From Actinomycetes bacterium (GTDB taxonomy: Bacteria > Actinomycetota > Acidimicrobiia > Acidimicrobiales > Acidimicrobiaceae): a stretch of 51,795 nt of DNA. How positions within the stretch are numbered: the first letter of the stretch is position 1; every line of letters begins with the position of its first letter. Under the pieces are notes generated by a model. The model saw only the letters and a list, made by a program, of their open reading frames with translations. It had not been told where the DNA came from and did not search any database. A program made the translations under genes and the position numbers. The DNA lies in NCBI GenBank assembly GCA_021819725.1, contig JAKAQR010000017.1, positions 1 to 51,795 on the forward strand. The letters run 5' to 3'. Below, piece by piece: positions 35,320-43,965 of the stretch.

Positions 35320-36222
35320 ATGTCGATGATCCCAACGCAGATGAGCCTTAGCGCGCTGATGACGACCTCGCTTGATCAGTATCAGACCCAGCTCAGTTCA
35401 CTGGAACAGACCCTCACCACTGGCCAGAATATCTCGCAGCCCTCTGATAGCCCAACGGGTGTAGCCAACCTGATCAACGTGAACGCATCGCTCTCGGCCT
35501 ACAACCAGTACCAGACCAATATCAAGGAGGGACAGACGGTCGCCTCGTTGGCCAATGCATCTATGACCCAAGCCGTGAGTATCGTTCAACAGATCTCGAG
35601 TGTGTTGGTGCAGGCGGGTGGTCCTGGAGTCACAACTGCAAACGCGCAGGGGTTGGCTAGTCAGATCAGTGGGCTCGAACAGTCCTTACTCGGTGTAGCC
35701 AACACAACGTATCTCGGTCAGGCGATCTTCGCCGGAACCTCGGGTGGCACGACAGCCTACTCGCAACCGGGAGGGGTAGGAACCACTGTGACCTATCAAG
35801 GGAATTCAACAGCGCCACAGGTGGCCGCAGCTCCAGGTGTGGCGCTTCCAACCAGCCTGACGGACCCGTTTGGCGCTGCTGCGTCGGGCGGTGGCATCTT
35901 CGCGGCGATCAACCAGGCAATCAGTGATCTTAACAGTGGAAACATCTCAGCGGCAGCCGGCAGCGATCTCGGTGGTGTTCAGGGCCAGCTTACCAATCTG
36001 GAGAATAAGGCAGCCCAAGCTGGTGTGAACTACGACCAGTTCCAGGTGATGAGCCAACAGGTCACTGGTGCCGTCACCCAGGCGACGAACGAAGTCGGTG
36101 CGATTCAGAATATCGACACAGCAAAGTTGACGACCCAGTACCAGCAGGAACTCAATAACTACCAGGTCGCCCTCTATGCGACCTCGCAGTTGAACCAGCC
36201 AACCCTTGCCCATTATCTCTAG
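35320..36222 (+). CDS. flgL: Flagellar hook-associated protein 3
   Basis: 300 residues. Flagellin-like N-terminal helix region SLEQTLTTGQNISQPSDSPT with the D-P-type turn, a middle part with GQAIFAGTSGGTTAY, and a C-terminal coil that aligns with flagellin D0 (LTTQYQQELNNYQVALYATS). FlgL forms the second junction ring beneath the filament. The flagellin gene itself is not in the window. The stop is followed by 122 bp before fliW. Confidence 0.88.
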   Translation: MSMIPTQMSLSALMTTSLDQYQTQLSSLEQTLTTGQNISQPSDSPTGVANLINVNASLSAYNQYQTNIKEGQTVASLANASMTQAVSIVQQISSVLVQAGGPGVTTANAQGLASQISGLEQSLLGVANTTYLGQAIFAGTSGGTTAYSQPGGVGTTVTYQGNSTAPQVAAAPGVALPTSLTDPFGAAASGGGIFAAINQAISDLNSGNISAAAGSDLGGVQGQLTNLENKAAQAGVNYDQFQVMSQQVTGAVTQATNEVGAIQNIDTAKLTTQYQQELNNYQVALYATSQLNQPTLAHYL

Positions 36223-36344
36223 TGATCTCTAGTGCAGCACCATCCGCCAATGTTTACCCGTCCAGATCCTGACACCAGGATTTGGTTGCCCGCTAGTAGA
36301 GCAGTTTTTCACCAAACAATCAGTCCCAACATCGAGGAGGATCA

Positions 36345-36818
36345 ATGAGTCAAGTCACCGAAGAGACAACCCGTACTGAGCGGGTGCTGAGTTTGCCGCT
36401 GAGTTTTCCAATAGGACTACCTGGCTTTGAAGGGCACCATAGCTTTGTGCTGGGCGCTCTCGGACCAGAGTATGGCCCGTATCTTGGCCTGCGCTCAACG
36501 CAGGAGGACGGACCAAGTTTCGTGATCGCACAACCGAGTGAGTTGGGGATCGAGATGGCCGTCGATATTGATGACTTTCATCAGTCGCTGCTGGGGATCA
36601 AGGACGCCGGCGAGGTACTTGTCATGTTGATCGCGACTCTTGATGCCGAAGGTGGGCTCCCAACGGTGAATACCCAGGCACCCTTAGTCATCAACGTGAC
36701 GAACTGGCGTAGTGCGCAGATTCTCCAGAACAACCAGGCGTATAGCATGCACGAAGCGGTGGAGGTACCTTTGCGAGACCGATCACGGATCGTCAACGGG
36801 AATGACCCTCATGAATGA
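36345..36818 (+). CDS. fliW: FliW, CsrA antagonist and flagellin assembly factor
   Basis: 157 residues; GAGGAGGATCA precedes the ATG. The family pattern is present: SFPIGLPGFEGHHSFVL, GPYLGLRSTQEDGPSFVI, and later TVNTQAPLVINVTNWR followed by AQILQNNQAYS. FliW binds flagellin and CsrA; free FliW sequesters CsrA and so permits flagellin translation. csrA is next, but on the opposite strand. Confidence 0.9.
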   Translation: MSQVTEETTRTERVLSLPLSFPIGLPGFEGHHSFVLGALGPEYGPYLGLRSTQEDGPSFVIAQPSELGIEMAVDIDDFHQSLLGIKDAGEVLVMLIATLDAEGGLPTVNTQAPLVINVTNWRSAQILQNNQAYSMHEAVEVPLRDRSRIVNGNDPHE

Positions 36819-36851
36819 CACTGCTGCGCAGATCAGTTCTGTTGAGAAAGT

Positions 36852-36868
36852 CGACCTAGAGTAGGTCG
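36852..36868. terminator. Hairpin between convergent fliW and csrA
   Basis: CGACCTA-GAG-TAGGTCG is a perfect 7-bp stem with a 3-nt loop. An overlapping alternative GAGTAG/CTACTC is possible. The run after it on the + strand is pyrimidine-rich but not a true T-tract. It probably separates the two converging transcripts. Confidence 0.5.
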
Positions 36869-36869
36869 G

Positions 36870-37088
36870 CTACTCCTTCTCTTGGGAGGGTTGAATCTTC
36901 TCAGCTGACTGGGCTGCATCACGATTTGATGCCTGAAGCGCATCGAATATCTCTTGGCGGTGGACATCAACATCACGAGGCGCCTCGATGCCGACACGCA
37001 CCTGGTCGCGATGGACATCCAGGATCGTGATGACGATGTCGTTTCCGATCACGATACTCTGACTGGCCTTTCTGGTCAATACCAGCAC
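36870..37088 (-). CDS. csrA: Carbon storage regulator CsrA, inverted relative to fliW
   Basis: 72 residues from GTG 37088 with AAGGAGG upstream. The sequence [17 protein letters not shown], then [21 protein letters not shown] and VHRQEIF are the classical CsrA strands, with the RNA-binding arginine in the last one. A 12-residue charged tail extends past the usual length. CsrA represses translation of flagellin by binding GGA hairpins in the leader. In Bacillus and most relatives csrA follows fliW in the same operon; here it is convergent with fliW and divergent from cheA. Confidence 0.93.
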   Translation of the reverse strand: MLVLTRKASQSIVIGNDIVITILDVHRDQVRVGIEAPRDVDVHRQEIFDALQASNRDAAQSAEKIQPSQEKE

Positions 37089-37362
37089 TGCGCCTCCTTG
37101 CGCCCGAAGGCGTTTGCCTGGGACCTGCCCTCTGGGGGAAAGATGCCCAACTCCGTCACTGCTATCGCCATCTTATCACGGTGCTGAACGTTACCATTAA
37201 GAACTAGTCAAAAAGACTTAGCAAATGTTGAACCGATTGAGTGGTCGTGCAAATCCTCTCAGTGGGGACTTCCTGGGTGAACTCTCAACCGCTCCAACGA
37301 ACGTTGCTATCAAGCAGCGCCAGTTGTGCGCCGAAGGTAGAGCGAGAAGAAAGGATGATCTG

Positions 37363-39519
37363 ATGGCTCGCGATGACCTAGGCGATGAACTTCGCGAGTT
37401 TCTGATCGAGTCCTACGAAAACCTCGACCGTACGGAGCAGGACCTTGTTGGGCTGGATCTACGCGCTGATCATACTGAAGTAGTCGCGGCGACCTTTCGG
37501 ACGCTTCATTCGATCAAGGGAGCCTGTGGCTTCTTCGCTTTTGATCATCTTGCGCAACTTGCACACGAGGGTGAGAGTCTTCTTGGCGTTCTGCGTGATG
37601 CCGGCCACCCTATGAATGATGCCATCATCCAGCTGTTGCTCGATCTTCTCGATGGACTTCGTCGTTACTTTGCCATCATTGAGGCCCAGGGCGATGACGG
37701 TGACAATGTTGAGACCGACCTCTGTGACGCGTTGCTGGTCATGCGTCAAGCGCTGGAGGCAGGTGATGGCGTCCCATTAACCCCCCGACACTCCCCGGTA
37801 GCAGAGGTACGGCTTGCCCCCAATATTGTGGTCTTTACCGCGACAGGAGAGGCGACGCCTCCCGAGAAGGAACCATTGCCAGCGCATGTGAACCTGTTAG
37901 ATCAGGCCATCCGCGTCGACGTCGAACTGCTGGATCAACTGGTCAATCTTGTTGGGGAGCTCGTACTTGTGCGCAACCGAACCCTGCAAATCGATGGGGT
38001 GATCCAGGACCCAAGCCTCGGTGCCCTGGCACAACGTCTAAACCTCATCACGACGGAACTCCAAGAACGGGTCATGCAGACCCGGATGCAACCGCTAGAG
38101 TCGCTCTTTGCCAAACTTCCACGTCTGGTGCGCGATCTGGCTCGGTCCCTTGGTAAGCAGGTCGTGCTTGGAACCGCTGGGGGTGACACCGAACTCGATC
38201 GTGGCATTCTTGAGGCGCTCCGGGACCCGTTGGTCCACTTGCTCCGCAATGCCGTCGACCACGGGATCGAGTCTGCCGAGGATCGCCAGAAGGCAGGCAA
38301 GGAACCAGTGGGCCACATCGAGATCCTTGCCCGACATGAAGGTGGATCGGTGATGATCACAATCGCCGATGATGGCGCAGGAATCGATCCCTCCGTCATC
38401 GCCGATCGGGCGCTGCGCCTTGGGCTTGTCACCGCCGAGTCGCTTGGCTCCATGTCAGCCCGCGAGCGTTCGGATCTTATCTTTCTGCCGGGTTTTTCCA
38501 CCTCTGAGGAGGTGACGAGCGTCTCGGGCCGCGGTGTTGGGATGGACGTCGTACGTACCAATATCGAGCAGGTGAGCGGCACGATTGAGATCAACTCCCA
38601 GAAGGGTGCGGGCACCACCGTCGTCTTGCGCATTCCTTTGACACTGGCGATCATCCCTTCACTGATGTTGCTGGTCGCCGGCCAACGTTTTGCCCTGCCA
38701 CAGCTCAATGTCGTCGAACTGCTCCGGCTCGAGCGCGAATCGATGGCAGACGAACTCGCTTTTATCGGTGAGAGCCTTTTTCTGCGACGCGACTCTCAGC
38801 TGGTACCCGTGGTTGATCTTGGTGCATTGCTGGCGTTGAGAGCGACCAGGGTGCTCTCGCAGCTCCAATTGCTTACCATCGTCGTAGTGCAGCTCGGTGG
38901 ACGACAGTTTGGCTTGATTGTTGATCGGGTAGTGGACACCCAGGAGATCGTTGTCAAGCCACTCGATAGCTTCATTGGGGCGATCGGTCTCTACGCAGGC
39001 GCGACCATTCTTGGCGATGGCGAGGTCGCCATGATCCTCGACGTGGCCGGCATTGCATCGCGCGCTGCGCTCGTCCTCGATGAGATCTCGATGCCCGAGC
39101 GTGAGGAGACCAAGGAGGAGGTCGCCGAGGAAGAGATCGTGTTGCTCATCGATGGGGGATCAGTTGGTCTCGTGGCGGTGCCGATCTTTGAGATTGAGCG
39201 TATCGAGGAGGTCGATGCGAGCACCATTGAACACCTAGGCGTGGTGCCGGTCATTCAGTATCGGGAGTCGGTGGCGGAGATTCTCACGATCGGATCGTTG
39301 CTTGGAGAGGTCAATGACCTCCCGGCGGTAGGACCAGTACGGGTACTCATTCCTAGCTTTGGGGCGGCAGACCGGGTCATAGCGATCCGCGAAATCGTTG
39401 ACATCACCACGCTAGGAGCCCGGGCCACTGGTTCAACGATCATCGGTGACAAGATCGTTCGAGTCGTCTCGCTCGCCGAGTTGCTGGTGGCGACCAGGTC
39501 CGGAGCTGTTCATGGGTGA
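37363..39519 (+). CDS. cheA: Chemotaxis histidine kinase CheA with two CheW-like domains
   Basis: 718 residues from ATG 37363 (AGAAAGGATGATC before it; the longer frame start at 37225 lacks a site). Domains in order: HPt with phospho-acceptor His49 in RTLHSIKGACGFF; a linker with no P2 CheY-binding domain; the dimerisation helices (LLDQLVNLVGELVLVRNR); the ATPase with LLRNAVDHGIE, DDGAGID and GRGVGMDVV; the P5 CheW-like domain; and then, after residue 590, a second CheW-like domain (IVLLIDGGSVGLVAVPI ... VRVVSLAELL). It phosphorylates CheY and CheB. cheW overlaps by 8 bases. Confidence 0.93.
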   Translation: MARDDLGDELREFLIESYENLDRTEQDLVGLDLRADHTEVVAATFRTLHSIKGACGFFAFDHLAQLAHEGESLLGVLRDAGHPMNDAIIQLLLDLLDGLRRYFAIIEAQGDDGDNVETDLCDALLVMRQALEAGDGVPLTPRHSPVAEVRLAPNIVVFTATGEATPPEKEPLPAHVNLLDQAIRVDVELLDQLVNLVGELVLVRNRTLQIDGVIQDPSLGALAQRLNLITTELQERVMQTRMQPLESLFAKLPRLVRDLARSLGKQVVLGTAGGDTELDRGILEALRDPLVHLLRNAVDHGIESAEDRQKAGKEPVGHIEILARHEGGSVMITIADDGAGIDPSVIADRALRLGLVTAESLGSMSARERSDLIFLPGFSTSEEVTSVSGRGVGMDVVRTNIEQVSGTIEINSQKGAGTTVVLRIPLTLAIIPSLMLLVAGQRFALPQLNVVELLRLERESMADELAFIGESLFLRRDSQLVPVVDLGALLALRATRVLSQLQLLTIVVVQLGGRQFGLIVDRVVDTQEIVVKPLDSFIGAIGLYAGATILGDGEVAMILDVAGIASRAALVLDEISMPEREETKEEVAEEEIVLLIDGGSVGLVAVPIFEIERIEEVDASTIEHLGVVPVIQYRESVAEILTIGSLLGEVNDLPAVGPVRVLIPSFGAADRVIAIREIVDITTLGARATGSTIIGDKIVRVVSLAELLVATRSGAVHG

Positions 39520-39949
39520 GTCTGAGCAGTTCTGTAGTTTTCTGATCGGCGAGTACCGTTGTGCGGTGCCGATGGACCACATCACCGAGGTCCTTGCCCC
39601 GCAGCACCTTACCCCTGTCCCCATCGCCCCGTCGACCGTCGCTGGCCTTCTCAATCTGCGCGGACAGATTCTGACCGTTCTGGATCTGCGTGCCTCACTG
39701 CTCGGTCTTGGAGCACCGTCGAGCAGTGAGCCTATGGTGCTGGTACTTGAACGAGCCAATCAGCTGTTCGCTCTTCTTGTCGATGCGATAGGAGACGTTC
39801 TACGGGCAGCGAGTGGGGACCTCTTGGGGACTCCAGAGACGATACCCGTGCCTTTTCGCAGGTTGACCACGGCGGTGATCCGACAGGGAGACGTCATCAC
39901 CCTCGTCCTCGACGCAGAGCGCATCGCGCAGGCAGGAGTCCCGACGTAG
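39512..39949 (+). CDS. cheW: Chemotaxis coupling protein
   Basis: 145 residues from ATG 39512, which overlaps the cheA stop by 8 bases. It is a single CheW domain: FCSFLIGEYRCAVPMDHITEV, the conserved GLLNLRGQILTVLDLR, and the C-terminal PFRRLTTAVIRQGDVITLVLD strand. It links receptors to CheA in the signalling array. No receptor (MCP) gene is in the window. The cheB start overlaps the stop by one base. Confidence 0.93.
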   Translation: MGESEQFCSFLIGEYRCAVPMDHITEVLAPQHLTPVPIAPSTVAGLLNLRGQILTVLDLRASLLGLGAPSSSEPMVLVLERANQLFALLVDAIGDVLRAASGDLLGTPETIPVPFRRLTTAVIRQGDVITLVLDAERIAQAGVPT

Positions 39950-40998
39950 TGGTGAGGATCCTGATCGCCGATGATTCGAGGGTGATCCGCACCCGGGTTG
40001 CAGCATGGATCGCGGCAGAAGACGATCTCGAGCTCGTTGGGCAGGCCGAGGATGGGCTACAGGCGTTGGAGCTCTTTGAGAGGCTGCGCCCCGATGTGGT
40101 GGTTCTCGATATCGAGATGCCTAGGCTCGATGGTGTGGCGACCCTCGGCCAGATTCGCGCTACCGACCCACATGTGCCGATCATCATGTTCTCGGCACTG
40201 ACGGACTCAGGAAGTCGGATGACCGTCGCCTCCATGTTGGCTGGCGCGAGCGACTATGTACCAAAACCGATCTCTTTTCAGGTTGAGGATGAGATTCGCC
40301 AGACGTTACTTGCGCGCATCCGGGCACTGGTACGACCAAGTCCTGCTGGCGCCGAGCGTGCACCCAGGGTGACCGTGACGCCATCACCGCAACGCCCGGG
40401 GTCACCATCCCCGGAGCTGATCGTGGTGGCGGCCTCAACGGGAGGACCAGCGGCTCTGGGTGCCTTTCTCGCTGCATTGGGTCGTGTTGATCTGCCGATT
40501 GTCGTGGTTCAACATATCGCTCCTCATTTTTTGAGGCTTCTGGTCGATCAGCTCGGCGAACTGCTTGGTACCGATGTTGCGATCGCCAATGATGGCGAGA
40601 TACTACGGGCTGGGACTATTCGCTTCGCCCCAAGTCGTGTCCATCTGGAGCTACAGCGGCGGGATGGACGGTTGGTGCTCGCCTATTCAGATGCGGCACC
40701 GGTGAACTCCTGTAAACCATCGGCCGATGTGCTCTTCGGCTCCGCTGCGGTACGCAGCCGTCGAACGATTGGTGTGGTGTTAAGCGGTATGGGCACCGAT
40801 GGCGTTACCGGAGCGAGTGCCATCGTCGCCCATGGAGGTCTCGTCTTTGCCCAGGATCAGGCGAGCTCCGCTGTGTGGGGGATGCCGGGTGCGGTGGTGA
40901 GCCAAGGACTTGCGCGCGCTGTCGGCTCACCCTCGAGCATTGGTGCCCGGTTGCGAACCCTGGCAGCAGGGCGACCAACGAGAGTGGAGGCAACTTAG
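39949..40998 (+). CDS. cheB: Protein-glutamate methylesterase/glutaminase
   Basis: 349 residues from GTG 39949 (the neighbouring GTG 39952 is equally possible). The receiver domain has IADDS, Asp54 (VLDIEMP) and the lysine in PKPIS. After a proline-rich linker the esterase domain shows the catalytic serine in VVAASTGGP, the histidine in VVQHIAPHF and the aspartate in SGMGTDGV. It removes methyl groups from receptors when phosphorylated by CheA. It is translationally coupled to cheR. Confidence 0.94.
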   Translation: MVRILIADDSRVIRTRVAAWIAAEDDLELVGQAEDGLQALELFERLRPDVVVLDIEMPRLDGVATLGQIRATDPHVPIIMFSALTDSGSRMTVASMLAGASDYVPKPISFQVEDEIRQTLLARIRALVRPSPAGAERAPRVTVTPSPQRPGSPSPELIVVAASTGGPAALGAFLAALGRVDLPIVVVQHIAPHFLRLLVDQLGELLGTDVAIANDGEILRAGTIRFAPSRVHLELQRRDGRLVLAYSDAAPVNSCKPSADVLFGSAAVRSRRTIGVVLSGMGTDGVTGASAIVAHGGLVFAQDQASSAVWGMPGAVVSQGLARAVGSPSSIGARLRTLAAGRPTRVEAT

Positions 40999-41813
40999 TG
41001 CCCATCGCTCTTGCGACCTATGACCGACTGGCGGACTTTCTCCAGGCAGAGATTGCACTCCAACTTGGGGAGGCGCGTGGTTATCTCGTGGAACACCGGC
41101 TCAGCCCGTTGCTCGTGAGGTTTGGCTTTGACAATCTCGATGGTCTCATCAACTCGCTCATCCGGGAACGCGAATCGACCCTGGTTCAGGCGGTGATCGA
41201 CGCGATGGTGACGAATGAGACGTCCTTCTTTCGCGAGCCCGGAACCTTCGATCTCCTGCGGACGCGGGTCATCGGCCATCTCTTTGAGGAACGTCAGGGC
41301 CGGGCGCTTCGCATCTGGTCGGGTGCGGCCGCCTCAGGCCAGGAGGCATATTCGATCGCGATGCTCCTGATCGACCGATTTCCGGCACTGGCGAGAACGG
41401 CGAATATTCTCGCTACCGATGTCTCGATGCGAATGGTGCAGCGGACTCGCGTGGGTTGGTACTCGCAACTTGAGATCGAACGTGGACTTCCTCATTCGCT
41501 TGCACGACGCTTTCTTATTCCTGAGCGTAACGGTTACAAAGTCCGACCAGAGGTTGCAGCGTTGGTCAGTGCTCGCCAGATGAACCTGGCTCGACCCTGG
41601 CAGATGCTCGGAACCTTTGATATCATCTTTCTGCGTAACATCCTCATTTACTTTTCACCCACCGTGAAGGCCGATATCGCGGCCCAACTCATCGCCCATC
41701 TTGCCCCTGGGAGCGTCCTCGTGATGGCGGCAGCTGAGTCGTTACCTGACCCTGACGGGCGCTTTGAAAAGGTGACAGCGAGTGAGCCGCACGTTGTGCG
41801 CTTTCGTGGCTAA
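40998..41813 (+). CDS. cheR: Chemotaxis protein methyltransferase
   Basis: 271 residues from GTG 40998, which shares a base with the cheB stop (TAGTG). The N-terminal helical domain is followed by TNETSFFREPGTFDLL, the SAM-binding core IWSGAAASGQEAYSIAMLL (cysteine and serine of the usual CSTGEE motif replaced by GAAASGQE), the ILATDVS strand and FLRNILIYF. It methylates receptor glutamates. Its stop is followed at once by transposase-derived sequence, so the downstream che genes are separated from it by a scar. Confidence 0.92.
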   Translation: MPIALATYDRLADFLQAEIALQLGEARGYLVEHRLSPLLVRFGFDNLDGLINSLIRERESTLVQAVIDAMVTNETSFFREPGTFDLLRTRVIGHLFEERQGRALRIWSGAAASGQEAYSIAMLLIDRFPALARTANILATDVSMRMVQRTRVGWYSQLEIERGLPHSLARRFLIPERNGYKVRPEVAALVSARQMNLARPWQMLGTFDIIFLRNILIYFSPTVKADIAAQLIAHLAPGSVLVMAAAESLPDPDGRFEKVTASEPHVVRFRG

Positions 41814-41843
41814 TGGTGCTCTATTGCTCCGTGTTGGCCCTCT

Positions 41844-42227
41844 TGTAACGAGTTTTTCAAGTTTAGGCGCCAGCTCTCATACAAGTGCGGCAAGTTCGGT
41901 AGTCAGCTCGTGGTCATTGACCGCTGGTATCCGAGCTCGAAGACCTGTTCTGCGTGCGGACAAGTAGCTGCGTCCATGCCGTTGAGCGTCCGTGAATGGA
42001 CGTGCGACGGTTGTGGAACAACCCATGACCGAGACACCAACGCTGCGATCAACATTGAGAGAGTAGGACTGGCAACCCTACGTTGCCCCACGGCGAGCTC
42101 CGCCATCAGTAACGCCTGTGGAGAAGAGAGCTCTGGCCTGACACCAAACCTTGGTTTGCTAGACGGTGCAACTAGCTTCGATGAAGCAGTAAGTGAACTG
42201 CGAAACTACGTGAGTAGCTTTGCGTAA
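41844..42227 (+). pseudogene. Truncated TnpB (IS605/IS607 family) C-terminal remnant
   Basis: Only the C-terminal third of an RNA-guided TnpB nuclease is left, in the frame that begins just after the cheR stop. [19 protein letters not shown] and [18 protein letters not shown] give the RuvC-II/zinc region, with two CxxC pairs (CSAC, CDGC) and the RuvC-III aspartate in [10 protein letters not shown]. Everything before RuvC-II, including the guide-RNA-binding part and the RuvC-I aspartate, is missing, so it cannot be an active nuclease. Upstream bases 41814-41843 no longer read as TnpB. No TnpA gene or clear end sequences are present. The 3' part could once have encoded the omega RNA scaffold. 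Confidence 0.85.
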
Positions 42228-42316
42228 GATTTACGGAACGGAGAACTCTTGGGCTACCATTGGTAATTTTCGACAAACTTAGTCATACTGTTGGTGGGAG
42301 GTATGAGTTAGCAGTC

Positions 42317-43075
42317 GTGGTGAAGTCGAATACCGTGCCGTTGTCACACAGCGCCTATCTCAGTATCCGCTCGGCGATCGTCTCGCTGGCGATCGAGCCG
42401 GGGAGCTTTCTGCTGGACCGCGATATCGCCGATCTTGTCGGGGCCTCAAGGACCCCGGTGCGAGAGGCGTTGGCGCGACTTGAGGTTGAGGGATGGCTCG
42501 AGTCGGTACCGCGTAAAGGTTATCGGGTGCGCCTGATCGACTTTGGGGAGTTGCCTGAGATATCTGAGATGATCGCCAGCCTTGAGGCAGCGGCGGCCAC
42601 CCGGCTGGCCAAGGCGCCGAACGCTGTTGTGTTTTCGGTCTTGAGGGAACTTAACGAACAGCTGGTTTCATCATTAGTCGACCGCGGCGAACCGGATGAG
42701 TTTATCCTTCTCGATGATCAATTCCACCGGGTGCTCCTCGGTGAGGCGGCCCAATATCCGTTGAGCGGTGGGGTCTACTCGCTCTTGGTCGATCAACTGC
42801 ACCGCGCCCGACTGATGCTACCGCCAACGGCAGCTGAACAGGACCACCATATCAACGAGCATCGCCTCCTGATCCTCTCGATGGAGCTCGGGGACAGTCA
42901 GGCGGCTTCACTCCTATCGAGGAGCCACCGGATGCGCATCGTTGAGCGCTTGAGCCAGCTCATGGTGCAGGGTCGGGAGGCGGAGAACGCGACGACCTCT
43001 GGCCACCTGGTGGTGCCTCGCCCCAAGTCGCGCATGAGTTTGCGCCGGCTGCGCGAAACGCGCCAAGAACCTTAA
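42317..43075 (+). CDS. GntR-family regulator with FCD domain
   Basis: About 252 residues; the start is uncertain (GTG 42317 or 42320; the frame opens at 42260). The winged helix is at the N-terminus (LDRDIADLVGASRTPVREALARLEVEGWLESVPRKGYRV). The FCD effector domain follows, with the metal-binding pattern DDQFHR, NEHRLL and SRSHRM. It senses a carboxylic acid or similar metabolite. Its place inside the che operon just after a transposase scar suggests insertion with, or capture by, the element; a role in chemotaxis is not shown by the sequence. Confidence 0.85.
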   Translation: MVKSNTVPLSHSAYLSIRSAIVSLAIEPGSFLLDRDIADLVGASRTPVREALARLEVEGWLESVPRKGYRVRLIDFGELPEISEMIASLEAAAATRLAKAPNAVVFSVLRELNEQLVSSLVDRGEPDEFILLDDQFHRVLLGEAAQYPLSGGVYSLLVDQLHRARLMLPPTAAEQDHHINEHRLLILSMELGDSQAASLLSRSHRMRIVERLSQLMVQGREAENATTSGHLVVPRPKSRMSLRRLRETRQEP

Positions 43076-43132
43076 GGCTCCTTGCGTAGCTGCCGATATG
43101 GCCGAATGGGGGCCGATCGTGGAGGTAGTGGA

Positions 43133-43498
43133 ATGAGGATCTTGGTGGTTGACGATTCGCGTGCGATGCGCATGATCGTGATTCGCCAGCTACGACAGGC
43201 TGGCTTTGATGACGCAGAGTTTATCGAGGCACAAGATGGTCTAGAGGCACTCCAGCGATTACGAGAAAACGAGGTCGATCTGGTGCTCTCTGATTGGAAT
43301 ATGCCTGAGATGAATGGGCTCGAGTTCCTGCGTGAACTCCGAGCTCAAGACGAGGGGATACCTTTTGGCTTTGTGACCTCGGAGGGAACCCCGGATATGG
43401 TGCGACTCGCTCGAGAGTCCGGGGCGTCATTTCTTATCTCAAAGCCCTTTACGCCTGGCAACTTCCGAGATGCACTTGATGCAGTGGGGGTGCAGTGA
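43133..43498 (+). CDS. cheY: Chemotaxis response regulator
   Basis: 121 residues from ATG 43133, set by GGAGGTAGTGGA before it. A stand-alone receiver: VVDDSRAMR, phospho-acceptor Asp54 in LVLSDWNMPEM, VTSEG and the lysine in ISKPFT. SDWNMPxMNG is the signature of true CheY. Phospho-CheY binds the flagellar switch. The stop overlaps the GTG of the next gene (GTGA), which encodes the likely phosphatase. Confidence 0.93.
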   Translation: MRILVVDDSRAMRMIVIRQLRQAGFDDAEFIEAQDGLEALQRLRENEVDLVLSDWNMPEMNGLEFLRELRAQDEGIPFGFVTSEGTPDMVRLARESGASFLISKPFTPGNFRDALDAVGVQ

Positions 43499-43965
43499 CG
43501 ATGCAGATGACCCAGTGGTCCAGTGCGCTGCTCGATGGTGTGCGAGCACTTGAGGGTGGGATCTTACCCCCGCTCGTTGCCACACCCCAACTGCAGACAC
43601 AGGGCATTCCGGCCAACCTTCCGGGCGCCTGGGTGGGCCTCGTGGGCGAGAGACTGTCGTTGCAGTTAGGTCTTGTCGCTGAGTTTGTGACCTTAGAGCT
43701 TCTGACGGCCAACATGATAGGACGTCATGAGGAGTTGAGTGACGTTGAGATCACTGACGCAGTGGCCGAGGTAGTGAATGTCATCGGCGGGGTAGCAAAG
43801 CGATTGGTGATCGAGGCCGATCCTAGCCTGCGTTCTGGCCTCCCAATGTTCCTCTTTGGACGCCTGCGGGTGCCGACGGGGACCACCAGCGAGGTGTTTC
43901 GTCTCTCCACCGAGTTGGGCGAGATGCATCTCGTCTCGATTAGCGACAGTGGCGATGAAGGATGA
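43495..43965 (+). CDS. cheX: CheX-like CheY-P phosphatase
   Basis: 156 residues from GTG 43495, overlapping the cheY stop. The catalytic E-x-x-N motif of the CheC/CheX/FliY group is visible in VAEVVNVIGGVAKRL, where the glutamate and asparagine flank VV. The strand ahead (WVGLVGERLSLQLGLVAEF) and the VEITDAVA helix match CheX. It should dephosphorylate CheY, consistent with tight coupling to cheY and with the absence of cheZ. The next gene overlaps by 4 bases. Confidence 0.78.
   Translation: MTMQMTQWSSALLDGVRALEGGILPPLVATPQLQTQGIPANLPGAWVGLVGERLSLQLGLVAEFVTLELLTANMIGRHEELSDVEITDAVAEVVNVIGGVAKRLVIEADPSLRSGLPMFLFGRLRVPTGTTSEVFRLSTELGEMHLVSISDSGDEG

Noticed and set aside
41844..42227. TldR, a TnpB-derived flagellin repressor
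   Set aside because: Attractive because of the flagellar context, but the guide-RNA-binding N-terminal two thirds are absent, so it cannot act as an RNA-guided repressor.
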